Assembly (NCBI GenBank): GCA_000161775.1
Contig: GG704596.1
Coordinates: 685,825-749,824, forward strand
Source: Ruegeria lacuscaerulensis ITI-1157
Lineage (GTDB): Bacteria; Pseudomonadota; Alphaproteobacteria; Rhodobacterales; Rhodobacteraceae
Length of the DNA stretch: 64,000 nucleotides
Reading direction: 5' to 3'
Part shown: one piece after another, positions 9,188 to 18,433 of the stretch
Numbering within the stretch: the stretch's first letter is position 1
How the letters are laid out: each line of letters begins with the position of its first letter
Position numbers and translations under genes: made by a program
Notes under the pieces: model-generated
Told to the model about the DNA's origin: nothing
Seen by the model: only the letters and a program-made list of their open reading frames with translations
Database searches by the model: none

Positions 9188-9820
9188 TCACAGTTTGCGG
9201 GCCACCAGATAGCGCGAGGGCGGTTTAGCCGGAAAATTCCCGCTTTCGATGATCTCGAACCCGGCCTTTTCAATGGTCGTTTCCAGCGTTCTGATGTCGA
9301 ACTGGCTGACGAATGGCGCCTTGCCCAAAAGCTGCATGATCGGCAGCAGCAGCTTGAGCAAGCCGAACTTGAACCCCAATCCACCCTGGGCAAGACAGGG
9401 CGTTTTTGAAATGAACAGACCGCCGGGTTTCAACACCTCATGGACCCCGGCCAGCGTCGCCTCCAGATCCCGGATCAGGTGCAGCAGATTGAACGCCATC
9501 ACCACATCATAGGCCCAATTCGGGGGTCGGTTGGCGTCGGCCTCGACAAAGACGACGTTTTCGATCTGCTCCTCTTGCGCCAGCCTGCGGCCCACGGCCA
9601 ACATGCCCGGAGAGACATCGCTCGCCGTGATCGTATCCGCATGGCCGGACAGCCGCAGCGCGGTGCGCCCGGTTCCGCAGCCCAGTTCCAGCACCTGGTC
9701 GGTTGGCTTCAGATAGGACACCGTGCGTTGCAACGTGTGCTCATAGGACTCCATGTCGCGGATCGGGGATTTCGCGTATTTCTCGGCGATTCCGTCCCAG
9801 AATTTGGCTGTGGCGGTCAT
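9188..9820 (-). CDS. Class I SAM-dependent methyltransferase
   Basis: This is a 210-residue methyltransferase. Motif I is VLELGCGTGRTALRLSGHAD near residue 48, motif II is VEADANRPP near 96, and DVVMAFNLLHLI near 108 is the post-II region. The family resembles UbiE/Methyltransf_11 small-molecule enzymes. The start at 9820 (MTATAKFWDGIAEKYAKSPI) follows AAAGGAG. The substrate is unknown. It is divergent from a LysR regulator that starts 84 bases away, so that regulator may control it. Confidence 0.82.
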   Translation of the reverse strand: MTATAKFWDGIAEKYAKSPIRDMESYEHTLQRTVSYLKPTDQVLELGCGTGRTALRLSGHADTITASDVSPGMLAVGRRLAQEEQIENVVFVEADANRPPNWAYDVVMAFNLLHLIRDLEATLAGVHEVLKPGGLFISKTPCLAQGGLGFKFGLLKLLLPIMQLLGKAPFVSQFDIRTLETTIEKAGFEIIESGNFPAKPPSRYLVARKL

Positions 9821-9904
9821 GTCGGCTCTCCTTTCAGCGCAAGGTAGTGATACGCGTTTCAAAGGTGAATTGCCGAAATTCGCAGAATCCTTATACATTC
9901 ATGC

Positions 9905-10789
9905 ATGGATGATCCGCGCAAATTCGACTGGAACCATATCCGCGCCTTTCTGGCCACGGCCGAGACGGGCTCGCTTTCGGCCGCGGCACGACGGTTGGAC
10001 CAGACCCAACCGACCCTCAGCCGCCAGATCGCCGCGCTTGAATCCGACCTGGGCGTGATGCTGTTCGAACGGGTCGGCCGATCCCTTCAGATCACCACCG
10101 CCGGGATCGAGTTGTTGGAGCACACGAGAGAGATGGGCGCAGCTGCAGATCGCATTGCGTTGGCCGCGTCCGGTCAGGCGCAATCGATCGAGGGGCAGGT
10201 GCGGATCACCGCAAGCGACGTGATGTCGGCCTATATCCTGCCGGATCTGTTGCGCGAGATTCGCGCGCAGGCTCCGAAACTGCGGATCGACGTGATCGCC
10301 GCAAACGACATTCGCGATCTGATGCGGCGCGAGGCGGATATCGCCATCCGTCATGTCCGCCCCGACCAGCCCGACCTGATCGCAAAACTGGTGCAGGAGG
10401 CTGACGGGCATTTCTATGCCGCCACCGCCTATCTGAACCGGGCTGGACGCCCCAAGTCCCTGTCGGATCTGTCCCGGCACGCGTTCATCAGTTTCGGCGA
10501 CACCGCACAGATGATCGCCTATTTCGAACCGATCGGCCTGCATCTGACCGAAGAAAACTTCCGCCTGGGGTCGCAGAACGGCATCGTCGCGTGGGAGTTT
10601 GCCCGGCAGGGCTTTGGCATCGCGCCCATGTCCGAGCCGGTGGGCGATGCCACACCGGGTATGGAGCGCGTCCTTCCCGACATGGAGCCGCTGCGGTTCC
10701 CGATCTGGCTGACCACCCATCGCGAGCTGCATACCAGCCGCCGCATCCGTCTGGTTTTTGACCTGCTGGCAGAGTTCTTCGCAAAATGA
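9905..10789 (+). CDS. LysR family transcriptional regulator
   Basis: This is a 294-residue LysR-type regulator. The N-terminal winged helix-turn-helix includes GSLSAAARRLDQTQPTLSRQ and DLGVMLFERVGRSLQITTAG (residues 20-70). It is followed by a periplasmic-binding-protein-like effector domain to the end. Length is typical. It reads away from the methyltransferase and is a likely regulator of it. The inducer is unknown. A hairpin follows directly after the stop. Confidence 0.9.
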   Translation: MDDPRKFDWNHIRAFLATAETGSLSAAARRLDQTQPTLSRQIAALESDLGVMLFERVGRSLQITTAGIELLEHTREMGAAADRIALAASGQAQSIEGQVRITASDVMSAYILPDLLREIRAQAPKLRIDVIAANDIRDLMRREADIAIRHVRPDQPDLIAKLVQEADGHFYAATAYLNRAGRPKSLSDLSRHAFISFGDTAQMIAYFEPIGLHLTEENFRLGSQNGIVAWEFARQGFGIAPMSEPVGDATPGMERVLPDMEPLRFPIWLTTHRELHTSRRIRLVFDLLAEFFAK

Positions 10790-10792
10790 AAC

Positions 10793-10813
10793 ACGCGCGC
10801 CATGGGCGCGCGT
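10793..10813. terminator. Hairpin between the LysR gene and pheT
   Basis: ACGCGCGCC and GGCGCGCGT pair perfectly around an ATG loop, between two convergent genes. No T-run is present. It is a probable transcription end for one or both. Confidence 0.5.
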
Positions 10814-10838
10814 GCCACTTCGGGTTAAAGAAGCCGCT

Positions 10839-13235
10839 TCAGCCGCGCAGAACGCCGCCGGTGGCCTTGGTGACCTTGGCGATGATCTTTTCCGCCACCG
10901 CCTCGATGTCTTTTTCCTTCAGCGTGCTGTCGGTCGGCTGCAGACGCACGGTGATGGCCAGAGATTTCTTGCCCTCACCCAGGCTGCCGCCGATGAATTC
11001 ATCGAATACGCGCACCTCTTCGATCAGCGCCTTGTCGGCTCCGGCGGCGGCATTCACCAGCGTCAGCGCCTCGACATCGGCATCGACGACAAAGGCAAAG
11101 TCACGCTCGACCGCCTGCAGGTCGCGCAGTTCCAGCGCCGAGCGGGTGGTGCCGGATTTGCGCGGCAGCGGCACCTCGTCCGGCCAGATGGTGAAGGCCA
11201 CGGCCGGACCCTTGATGTCCAGCTGCTGCAGCACGCGCGGATGAAGTTCGCCGAACACACCCAGCACCTTTTTGGGGCCCAGGCAGATCTTGCCGTGACG
11301 GCCCGGATGCCACCAGGCGTCGCCGTCGCGCAGGATCTGCACCTTGGCGGGGGCACCGATGGCGGCCAGCACCGCCTCGGCATCGGCCTTGGCGTCGAAA
11401 ACATCGACCGGGCGGGCGGTGCCATGCACATCCTTGGGTCCGGTCCGTCCGACCAGAAGGCCTGCGATCTGGGTGCGTTCCTCGCCGGGTTCCCCGCCGA
11501 AAAAGACGGGGCCGACCTCGAACAGGGCCAGATCGGCAAAGCCGCGCGCCTGATTGCGGGCCGCAGCCTGCAGAAGGCCGGGCAGCAGGTCGGGGCGCAT
11601 GTGGCTCATCTCGGACGAGATCGGGTTTTCCAGCATCGTCGCGTCATCGCCGCCACCGAACAGCGCGGCCGAGGCCTGATCGATGAAGGTATAGCTGACG
11701 CATTCATTGTAGCCCAGCGCCGCGCAGGTGCGCCGCGCCATCGACTGACGCCGCTGGGCCGGAGTCATGACCGGCTTGGGAATACCATCCGTGACACGCG
11801 GCAGCGGCTTGCCCTGCAGCTTGGTCAGCGAGGCGATGCGGGCGACCTCTTCGACCAGATCGGCCTCGCCTTGGATGTCGGGGCGCCAGCTGGGCACATG
11901 GGCCATGTCCCCTTCCAGCCGGAAGCCCAACCGGGTCAGGGTCTGGCGCTGCTCGCTTTCGGGGATGTCCATGCCCACCAGCGACTGTACCCGCGCCGCA
12001 TCCAGCCGATAGGCGCGCGAATGGTCCGGCGCCTTGCCGGCCTCGACCACCTTCGAAACCTCTCCGCCGCAGATGTCCAGGATCATCTGGGTCGCGTGCT
12101 CCAGCCCTTCCAGCGTGTATGCCGGATCGACTCCACGCTCGAACCGGTACCGCGCGTCCGAGTTGATCTTGAGCGCGCGCCCCGCCAACGCGATCTGAAC
12201 ATGATCCCAAAAGGCGCTTTCCAAAAACACGTTCACCGTGTCTTCGGTACAGCCGGTCTCCATCCCGCCCATGATGCCGGCGATGGATTCCGGGCCGTTG
12301 TCGTCGGAAATCACCAACATGCCGGGCTGCAGCGTGTATTCCTTTTCATCCAGCGCCATCAGCTTCTCGCCGCCCTTGGCGCGGTGCACCCGCAGGTTGC
12401 CCTTGACCTTGTCGGCGTCAAAGACGTGCAGCGGGCGGTTGCTGTCGAAGGTCATGTAGTTGGTGATGTCCACCAAAGCCGAAATCGGACGCAGACCGAT
12501 CGCCTTCAGCTGATCCTGCAGCCATTGCGGGCTGGGGCCGTTCTTGACGCCACGGATCAGGCGGCCGGTGAAATGCGGGCAGCCATCCAGCGTGTCATCG
12601 TCGATCGTCACCTTGATCGGGCTTTCGAAATCCCCCGGCACCGGCACATAGTCACGCTGCTTCAGCGTGCCCAGACCCCGCGCCGCCAGATCGCGCGCGA
12701 TGCCCGCAACGCCCAGCGCATCGGGGCGGTTGGGGGTAATGGCGATCTCGATCACCGGGTCGATCTTGGCGGGGTCGTTCTCGGCCAGCCAGTCGACGAA
12801 CCGCTGGCCCACCTCGCCCGAGGGCAGCTCGATGATGCCGTCATGTTCGTCCGACAGTTCCAGCTCGCGCTCGGACGCCATCATGCCAAAGCTTTCGACG
12901 CCGCGGATCTTGCCGACGCTGATGGTGGTGTCGAGGCCGGGGATGTAGGTGCCCGGCTTGCAGACCACGACGGTAATGCCCTCGCGCGCGTTGGGGGCAC
13001 CGCAGATGATCTGCAACTCGCCCTCGTCGGTGTCCACCTTGCAGACGCGCAGCTTGTCGGCATCGGGGTGTTTCTCGGCATGTTTCACATAGCCCAGGGT
13101 AAAATCCTTGAGCTTGTCGGCCGGGTTGATGACCTCTTCGACCTCGAGCCCGAGATCGGTCAGCGCCTCGGCGATTTCGTCAACCGAGGCGTCGGTGTCC
13201 AGGTGGTCTTTCAGCCAGGAGAGGGTGAATTTCAT
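10839..13235 (-). CDS. pheT: Phenylalanine--tRNA ligase beta subunit
   Basis: This is a 798-residue PheRS beta chain starting MKFTLSWLKDHLDTDASVDE. The N-terminal EMAP-type tRNA-binding domain (KVDTDEGELQIICGAPNARE, residues 60-80), the B3/B4 editing region (residues 200-380), B5 and the C-terminal anticodon-binding FDX-ACB domain (ending VRLQPTDSTLKEKDI) are all in order. With PheS it forms the (alpha-beta)2 enzyme that charges tRNA-Phe. Unusually, pheS is not directly adjacent: a 0.7-kb insert with a broken gene and a long inverted repeat lies between them. Confidence 0.97.
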   Translation of the reverse strand: MKFTLSWLKDHLDTDASVDEIAEALTDLGLEVEEVINPADKLKDFTLGYVKHAEKHPDADKLRVCKVDTDEGELQIICGAPNAREGITVVVCKPGTYIPGLDTTISVGKIRGVESFGMMASERELELSDEHDGIIELPSGEVGQRFVDWLAENDPAKIDPVIEIAITPNRPDALGVAGIARDLAARGLGTLKQRDYVPVPGDFESPIKVTIDDDTLDGCPHFTGRLIRGVKNGPSPQWLQDQLKAIGLRPISALVDITNYMTFDSNRPLHVFDADKVKGNLRVHRAKGGEKLMALDEKEYTLQPGMLVISDDNGPESIAGIMGGMETGCTEDTVNVFLESAFWDHVQIALAGRALKINSDARYRFERGVDPAYTLEGLEHATQMILDICGGEVSKVVEAGKAPDHSRAYRLDAARVQSLVGMDIPESEQRQTLTRLGFRLEGDMAHVPSWRPDIQGEADLVEEVARIASLTKLQGKPLPRVTDGIPKPVMTPAQRRQSMARRTCAALGYNECVSYTFIDQASAALFGGGDDATMLENPISSEMSHMRPDLLPGLLQAAARNQARGFADLALFEVGPVFFGGEPGEERTQIAGLLVGRTGPKDVHGTARPVDVFDAKADAEAVLAAIGAPAKVQILRDGDAWWHPGRHGKICLGPKKVLGVFGELHPRVLQQLDIKGPAVAFTIWPDEVPLPRKSGTTRSALELRDLQAVERDFAFVVDADVEALTLVNAAAGADKALIEEVRVFDEFIGGSLGEGKKSLAITVRLQPTDSTLKEKDIEAVAEKIIAKVTKATGGVLRG

Positions 13236-13347
13236 TGCACGCGGCCTTTTTTGGCAAACATCCAGTCGGCACAGGCAATGGCAAAGAATGGGCCAAGGTG
13301 CAAGCCTTGGGCGGGGTGGATGGGCCAACCTGTGCGCTTTGCGCCAA

Positions 13348-13489
13348 GCCGCGCCATCGCCAGACCGCAGGGTGGCGATCCTCGGGCTGTGGTGGGCAGT
13401 TCATGCCGGCCAGGTCCATGTGACGTTCAAACGGTGTGCTGGCGGAGACAAATCGCCAGCCCGTGCGGGCGGTCTGGCGATGGCGCGGC
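13348..13489. repeat. 21-bp perfect inverted repeat in the pheS-pheT spacer
   Basis: The arms are 13348-13368 and 13469-13489, 21 matching bases with a 100-base loop that itself contains a CGGGCTG/CAGCCCG pair. A smaller CCAAGG/CCTTGG hairpin lies nearer pheT (about 13297-13314). The 330-base spacer 13236-13566 contains no convincing gene. The structure may be an attenuator, an RNA-processing site or the remains of a miniature mobile element. Confidence 0.65.
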
Positions 13490-13566
13490 GGCCTATCGGC
13501 CTTGGTTCCGCGCTAGGATCACCACACTCTGTTATCTTCGCTTTCCGTTATCCGCGCTAAACCCAA

Positions 13567-13976
13567 CTAGCGTGCAATGCCGAAATATTGCATGACTAGA
13601 ACTGTTAGCACGGCTGCAATGATCGGCATGAGGATTGAAGTCGTTGCTTTGTCGAACCAGTCGCCCAGCTTTCGACTGCTCGCCTATACCAAATATTGTT
13701 CCTGTGAAACTCAAGGCGTTCATGCCCCATTGGTAGCAATTCTAAACAGTAGCAATCGTCAGCGAGATGCGTGACCTTTAGGAAGCCGCGACTCTCCATT
13801 TGGTTAACGTGATAGTCAAAGCGCTCCCATTGCTCCTTTGCTTCAGCAGTTTCGCCACTGTGTTCGATGCCAAACTGCGACAGGAAGCTCGGAAACTCAG
13901 TACTTAGTCCTTCACCATCATCTTCTTTTTCTATCACTTTGAGGATCTTCTCCTCCAGAGATACCAAGTATCTCAC
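13567..13976 (-). pseudogene. Hypothetical protein between pheS and pheT, frameshifted before a C-terminal membrane helix
   Basis: The frame opens at GTG 13976, overlapping the pheS stop by four bases, and reads [20 protein letters not shown]. About 100 residues resemble a small winged-helix protein (FDYHVNQMESRGFLKVTHLA). After NNIWYRRAV the frame turns into unlikely sequence and stops at 13605. The -1 frame at about 13674 instead gives KLGDWFDKATTSILMPIIAA and VLTVLVMQYFGIAR, then TAG at 13567. That is a clean membrane anchor. One base is therefore missing, or a programmed frameshift or sequencing error is present. The family is not recognised. Base composition is less GC-rich than pheS or pheT, suggesting insertion. 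Confidence 0.6.
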
Positions 13977-15046
13977 CGACTAAGCCCCCCGTGCAGCGTC
14001 GGCATATCCAGCGCCGCAAACCCGTAGTGCCGCAGCCAGCGCAGGTCGGAATCAAAGAACGCCCGCAGATCCGGGATGCCGTATTTCAGCATCGCCAGAC
14101 GGTCGATGCCGATGCCGAAGGCAAAGCCCTGATAGACCTCGGGGTCGATCCCGCCGGCGGCGATCACCTTGGGGTGGACCATGCCGGAGCCCAGAATCTC
14201 CATCCAGTCATCGCCCTCGCCGATCTTCAGCTGGCCGCCTTCCCACGAACAGCGGATATCGACCTCGGCCGAGGGTTCGGTGAACGGGAAATGCGAGGCG
14301 CGGAAGCGCAGTTCGACATCGTCGACCTCGAAGAACGCCTTGACGAATTCCTCCAGCACCCATTTCAGGTTCGCCATCGAGATGTCCTTGTCGATGGCCA
14401 GCCCTTCGACCTGGTGGAACATCGGCGTGTGGGTCTGGTCATAATCGGCGCGATAGACGCCGCCCGGGCAGATCACGCGGATCGGCGCGCCCTGCTTCTC
14501 CATCGAGCGGATCTGAACCGGCGACGTATGGGTGCGCAGCACATGCGGCGGGCGATTGTCGCCCGGCGCGCGGTGCATGTAGAACGTGTCCATCTCGGCC
14601 CGCGCGGGGTGGTGGCCGGGGATGTTCAGCGCGTCGAAATTGTACCAGTCGGTCTCGATCCGGGGACCTTCGGCGACGGAAAAGCCCAGTTCGGCAAAGA
14701 TCGCAGTCAGTTCCTCGGTCGCCTGGCTGACCGGGTGGATCGAGCCCTGGCGGCGCGGGCGCGCGGGCAGGGTCACATCCAGCCACTCGGTCCGCAGACG
14801 TTCGTCCAGCGCGGCATCGGCCAATGCGGCCTTCTTGGCGGCCAGCGCCGAATTGATCTCGTCCTTCAGCGCGTTCAGCGCGGGGCCGGCGACCTGGCGT
14901 TCCTCGGGCGTCATCTTGCCCAGTTCGCGCATCTTCAGCGCCACTTCGCCCTTTTTGCCCACCGCGGCCACGCGGATCGCTTCCAGCGTGCTTTCGTCGC
15001 CTGCGTCAGCGATCTGACCCAGGTATTTTGCCTTAAGATCGTCCAT
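13973..15046 (-). CDS. pheS: Phenylalanine--tRNA ligase alpha subunit
   Basis: This is a 357-residue PheRS alpha chain. An N-terminal coiled coil (residues 1-85) leads into the class II synthetase core. Motif 2 region [20 protein letters not shown] lies near residue 210, and motif 3 [19 protein letters not shown] near 320. The start is [20 protein letters not shown]. It makes the catalytic half of the PheRS tetramer. Its stop overlaps the start of the broken small gene, suggesting that gene was once translationally coupled to pheS. Confidence 0.97.
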   Translation of the reverse strand: MDDLKAKYLGQIADAGDESTLEAIRVAAVGKKGEVALKMRELGKMTPEERQVAGPALNALKDEINSALAAKKAALADAALDERLRTEWLDVTLPARPRRQGSIHPVSQATEELTAIFAELGFSVAEGPRIETDWYNFDALNIPGHHPARAEMDTFYMHRAPGDNRPPHVLRTHTSPVQIRSMEKQGAPIRVICPGGVYRADYDQTHTPMFHQVEGLAIDKDISMANLKWVLEEFVKAFFEVDDVELRFRASHFPFTEPSAEVDIRCSWEGGQLKIGEGDDWMEILGSGMVHPKVIAAGGIDPEVYQGFAFGIGIDRLAMLKYGIPDLRAFFDSDLRWLRHYGFAALDMPTLHGGLSR

Positions 15047-15119
15047 GACGGTCCCCTGAATTCTGTTGCTGTCCTGCTATCACAGCAGCGCACGAAAGCA
15101 AGAGGGCCGGGCTGCGCGA

Positions 15120-15480
15120 TCAGGTCGCGCGCAGAACCGCTGCCTGTCGATCACACCGGACCGGGCGGATCGTGGGGCCATAGCCCTGCGGATGGGTCCG
15201 CAGGTCGGGAAACAGCGCAAACAGCTCGCCCCGCCTGCGATGTTCCAGAAATCGATCACCGAACCCGTGGCCGTGTTGACCACCGCATGGGCCACATGCA
15301 GTTGTTGGCACCGCTGCCATTCGACTTGGTCAGCGAAATCTTGATCCCCACCTGATGCTTGACCTGACATAAGGACACGGTGAAATCCGCCGGATCTTCG
15401 TCCGGGCGAAGGGCGGCCACCGGAACCTCGGGCACTCCCGGTTTTTCTGCACAGACATTGACAGACATTGGAAGAATGCA
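15120..15480 (-). pseudogene. Remnant gene spread over three reading frames
   Basis: Three consecutive minus-strand segments each show GC-rich third positions but lie in different frames. First comes VPVAALRPDEDPADFTVSLC running to SNGSGANNC, then HAVVNTATGSVIDFWNIAG, then GELFALFPDLRTHPQGYGPT ending AAVLRAT at 15120. Joined, they would form one protein of about 110-120 residues that needs at least two frameshifts (near 15300 and 15240). Function is not recognised. The rest of the pheS-gshA interval (15047-15612) shows no other gene. Confidence 0.4.
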
Positions 15481-15612
15481 GCTCGCCGAAATGCGTCGTG
15501 ACAGCACCACGCCCGGAGACTCTGACCCCAATGCACTGCGCAAGCCGCGCGCCGGAACAAGGCAAGATCCGGGAAAGTGGCTAACAGGCCCCTGATTGCA
15601 GCAGGTCGCGCG

Positions 15613-16983
15613 TCAGTAGCTGTATTCGGGGTAGATCCGCGTCAGATCGCCCTGCCAGTCGCCGTGGTAATGCGCGAGCAGCTCGTCCGCCGGCACTTTG
15701 CCGGACTGGATGCTTTCCTTCAGCGCGTTCAGGAAATGGGTCTCGTCCGGGACGAGCCCGCCTGCACCCGGCCGCGCCCGCGCCTTCAGGCCGGACTCGG
15801 CGATGGCCACCACCTCGCGCGCCAGATCGTGCATGTTGATACCGTTGACCTGCGCCTGCAGCCCGTCCCGGGCCGCGGCGACGCGCAGCCCCTCGCGGGT
15901 TTCGGCGTCCCAGCCCTTGACCAGATCCCATGCGGCATCCAACGCGGACTGGTCATAGGTCAGCCCCACCCAGAAGGCGGGCAGCGCACACAGACGGCGC
16001 CACGGGCCACCGTCGGCGCCGCGCATTTCCATGAATTTCTTGATCCGCGCCTCGGGGAAAGCGGTGGTCAGGTGATCGGCCCAATCCGAAAGCGTCGGCG
16101 TCTCGCCCGGCAGCGCGGGCAGCTTGCCCTGCAGGAAATCGCGGAACGACATGCCCAGCGCGTCGATATACTTGCCGTCGCGATAGACGAAATACATCGG
16201 CACATCCAAGGCATATTCCACGTAGCGCTCGAACCCGAAGCCGTCCTCGAACACGAAGGGCAGCATGCCGGTGCGCGCGTCATCCAGGTGCCGCCAGATA
16301 TAGCTGCGCCAGCTTTTCTGGCCGACGGGCTTGCCCTCGAAGAAGGGCGAGTTGGCAAACAGCGCGGTCGCCACCGGCTGCAGGGCAAGCGCCACGCGCA
16401 GCTTCTGCACCATGTCCGCCTCGGAGCCGAAATCGATGTTGACCTGAACCGTGCAGGTCCGGCGCATCATGGCGCGGCCCATGTCGCCGACCTTTTCCAT
16501 GTAGTCGTTCATCAGGACATATCGGCCCTTGGGCATCAACGGCATGTCCTCGTGCTTCCAGATGGGTGCGGCGCCCAGCCCGATGAAACCCACGCCGATC
16601 TTCTCGGCGATGTCCTTCACGTCCCGCAGATGCGCGTTCACCTCGTCGCAGGTCTCGTGGATGGTTTCCAGCGGCGCGCCCGACAGTTCCAGCTGCCCGC
16701 CCGGTTCCAACGAGACGTTGGCCCCGTCCTTTTCCAGCCCGATCAGCTTGCCCGCCTCTTCCACGGGGGCCCAGCCATGCCCGTCGCGCAGCCCCTGCAG
16801 CACCGCCAGGATCGAGCGTTCGCCCTCATAGGGCAGCGGCTTCAGCGTGTCCTTGCAATAGCCGAATTTCTCGTGCTCGGTCCCGATGCGCCAGTCGCTT
16901 TTGGGTTTGCAGCCATCGGCCAGGTATTCGGCCAGTTGTTCGTGGCGTTCGATCGGCCCGCCGCCGGACTGAGGAATGGACAT
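15613..16983 (-). CDS. gshA: Glutamate--cysteine ligase (plant/alphaproteobacterial type)
   Basis: This is a 456-residue gamma-glutamylcysteine synthetase of the long type shared by plants and alphaproteobacteria, which catalyses the first step of glutathione synthesis. WRIGTEHEKFGYC near residue 33 gives part of the ATP/Mg site. RTCTVQVNIDFGSEADMVQK near 180 and FVYRDGKYIDALGMSFRDFL near 265 are strongly conserved segments. The start at 16983 (MSIPQSGGGPIERHEQLAEY) is chosen over an upstream ATG by family alignment. Length is normal. Confidence 0.93.
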   Translation of the reverse strand: MSIPQSGGGPIERHEQLAEYLADGCKPKSDWRIGTEHEKFGYCKDTLKPLPYEGERSILAVLQGLRDGHGWAPVEEAGKLIGLEKDGANVSLEPGGQLELSGAPLETIHETCDEVNAHLRDVKDIAEKIGVGFIGLGAAPIWKHEDMPLMPKGRYVLMNDYMEKVGDMGRAMMRRTCTVQVNIDFGSEADMVQKLRVALALQPVATALFANSPFFEGKPVGQKSWRSYIWRHLDDARTGMLPFVFEDGFGFERYVEYALDVPMYFVYRDGKYIDALGMSFRDFLQGKLPALPGETPTLSDWADHLTTAFPEARIKKFMEMRGADGGPWRRLCALPAFWVGLTYDQSALDAAWDLVKGWDAETREGLRVAAARDGLQAQVNGINMHDLAREVVAIAESGLKARARPGAGGLVPDETHFLNALKESIQSGKVPADELLAHYHGDWQGDLTRIYPEYSY

Positions 16984-17060
16984 GAACCGTGCTCCGATCC
17001 TGATGTGTCGAGTCGTGGGGGTCAGTGGTGGTCGCAATCCGCACCGGTGTCAATGCACCG

Positions 17061-17588
17061 TCAGTTCAACCGGATGTGCGCCGGACGCGAGGGGTGGCGT
17101 TCCCAGATCACCACCGGATGCGACGCCCCGGACCTCAGTTCCGACAGCATTCGCTCGGTCCGCAGCCCCGGCAGGGCCGAGAACACGTCGAACAGCGCCT
17201 CGGCGCCCTCGGCATTCACGGGAATGTGAAGCGGCGGCTGGCCGGGCTGTTCCAGCACCCAATGCGCGGGGCTGGCGGTGGGGTCCAGCGTCAGGCTCTC
17301 GATTTCGCGGGTGGCGACGATGCCACCTTCCAGTGGCCCCAGATAGGCAATCTGCCCTTCATCCACCGACACCACGCCCGGCCCGCCCGCGCCCAGCCGG
17401 AAGCGGGCCCGCTGTACCCCGATCACGGCCAGCGCGACCGAGACCAGCACAAGCACCCAGCCCAGCCAGCCCAGCAACCCGCCCGGACCGCCGATCCAGC
17501 TGAGGCCAAGGATCAGAACGAACCCGGCGGCCAGCACCTCGCGCCAGCGCCACAGGGCCAGCTTGGCTTCGGGTCGGATGAAACTCAT
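17061..17588 (-). CDS. Two-TM hypothetical protein
   Basis: This is a 175-residue protein. Two hydrophobic segments (AAGFVLILGLSWIGG and GWLGWVLVLVSVALAVIGV, residues 20-57) are followed by a soluble domain of about 110 residues with alternating polar and hydrophobic strands, possibly PH-like. The start at 17588 overlaps the stop of the upstream acetyltransferase gene as ATGA, so the two are translationally coupled in an rsmE-GNAT-this order. The function is not recognised. It is conserved-looking and GC-typical. Confidence 0.75.
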   Translation of the reverse strand: MSFIRPEAKLALWRWREVLAAGFVLILGLSWIGGPGGLLGWLGWVLVLVSVALAVIGVQRARFRLGAGGPGVVSVDEGQIAYLGPLEGGIVATREIESLTLDPTASPAHWVLEQPGQPPLHIPVNAEGAEALFDVFSALPGLRTERMLSELRSGASHPVVIWERHPSRPAHIRLN

Positions 17589-18433
17589 GACGCTACCTCC
17601 ATCTGATCGCTGAACAGGACCAATGAAAAGGTCCCGGCAGGGGCAAACCCAATAGCAACATAAGCACGCACGGCGGCGTTTGAAGCCGCAAACAGAACAG
17701 CTTTGCGAACGCCGGCAGCCCGCGCCTCGGCCAGATGCAGGGCGACGGCGGTTCGGGCATAGCCCCGACCGCGCAGCGCGGGCGGGGTGAACACGCCACC
17801 GATCTGGACGATCTCGGGCAGCGCGGCATTGAAGCCTGTCATGCTGACGGTCTGGCCGTCGACCATCAGCAGCCGGTGGGAGTCGCGCTGAATATATCCG
17901 TCGATGTCCTTCTGCGCAGCCTTGCGGGCCATGCCCGGGTCGGTGCCCAAGGATTCCAGATGATAGGCCTCGCGCCAGCGGATCAACAGGCTTCGGTCGC
18001 CATCCGCCAGCGGCACCAGCCGTGCGTTTTCCGTTGGAGGAACGATCAGGTCGCGCAGATCCAGCGCAAAGGAGGGCTCGTCCCGATCCAGATGCGCGGC
18101 GCGGTCCTGCCATCCGGCCTGTTGCAGAAACCGGCGGGCTTGCGTGGCCTCGCCCGCCAGCCCGACGACCCGGCGCCCCCGGATCAGGTCCGCTGCCGCG
18201 GTCAGGTCGGCCTCGGGCAGATCCGGGCATTGCGGCAGGATCATGCCTTCGTTGGTGATGCCGAACACGCCACGCAACGGGTCGCCCAGCATCCACATGT
18301 TCATCGCGCGCGGCGCGGCTGCGTTCAGGCCGAACTCTCGCAGGTTGGCCAGCGCGAACATCGAGCTTTGCACATGATCCAGAAGAAACCGCTCAATCGA
18401 AGGAATGTCCTGTTGCTGCGCCGGACGCCACAT
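17585..18433 (-). CDS. GNAT family N-acetyltransferase
   Basis: This is a 282-residue protein with the C-terminal GNAT acetyl-CoA-binding signature IGGVFTPPALRGRGYARTAV (residues 211-230) and the following ASNAAVRAYVAIGFAPAGTF segment. The N-terminal 130 residues form a degenerate second domain, as in two-domain GNAT proteins. The start at 18433 overlaps the rsmE stop as ATGA and the end overlaps the next gene the same way. The acceptor substrate is unknown. Confidence 0.82.
   Translation of the reverse strand: MWRPAQQQDIPSIERFLLDHVQSSMFALANLREFGLNAAAPRAMNMWMLGDPLRGVFGITNEGMILPQCPDLPEADLTAAADLIRGRRVVGLAGEATQARRFLQQAGWQDRAAHLDRDEPSFALDLRDLIVPPTENARLVPLADGDRSLLIRWREAYHLESLGTDPGMARKAAQKDIDGYIQRDSHRLLMVDGQTVSMTGFNAALPEIVQIGGVFTPPALRGRGYARTAVALHLAEARAAGVRKAVLFAASNAAVRAYVAIGFAPAGTFSLVLFSDQMEVAS

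Noticed and set aside
10758-13595. 945-residue open frame antisense to pheT
   Set aside because: It is a mirror of the pheT codon pattern; the pheT frame has full domain matches, and the antisense translation is low-complexity His/Gln/Arg-rich.
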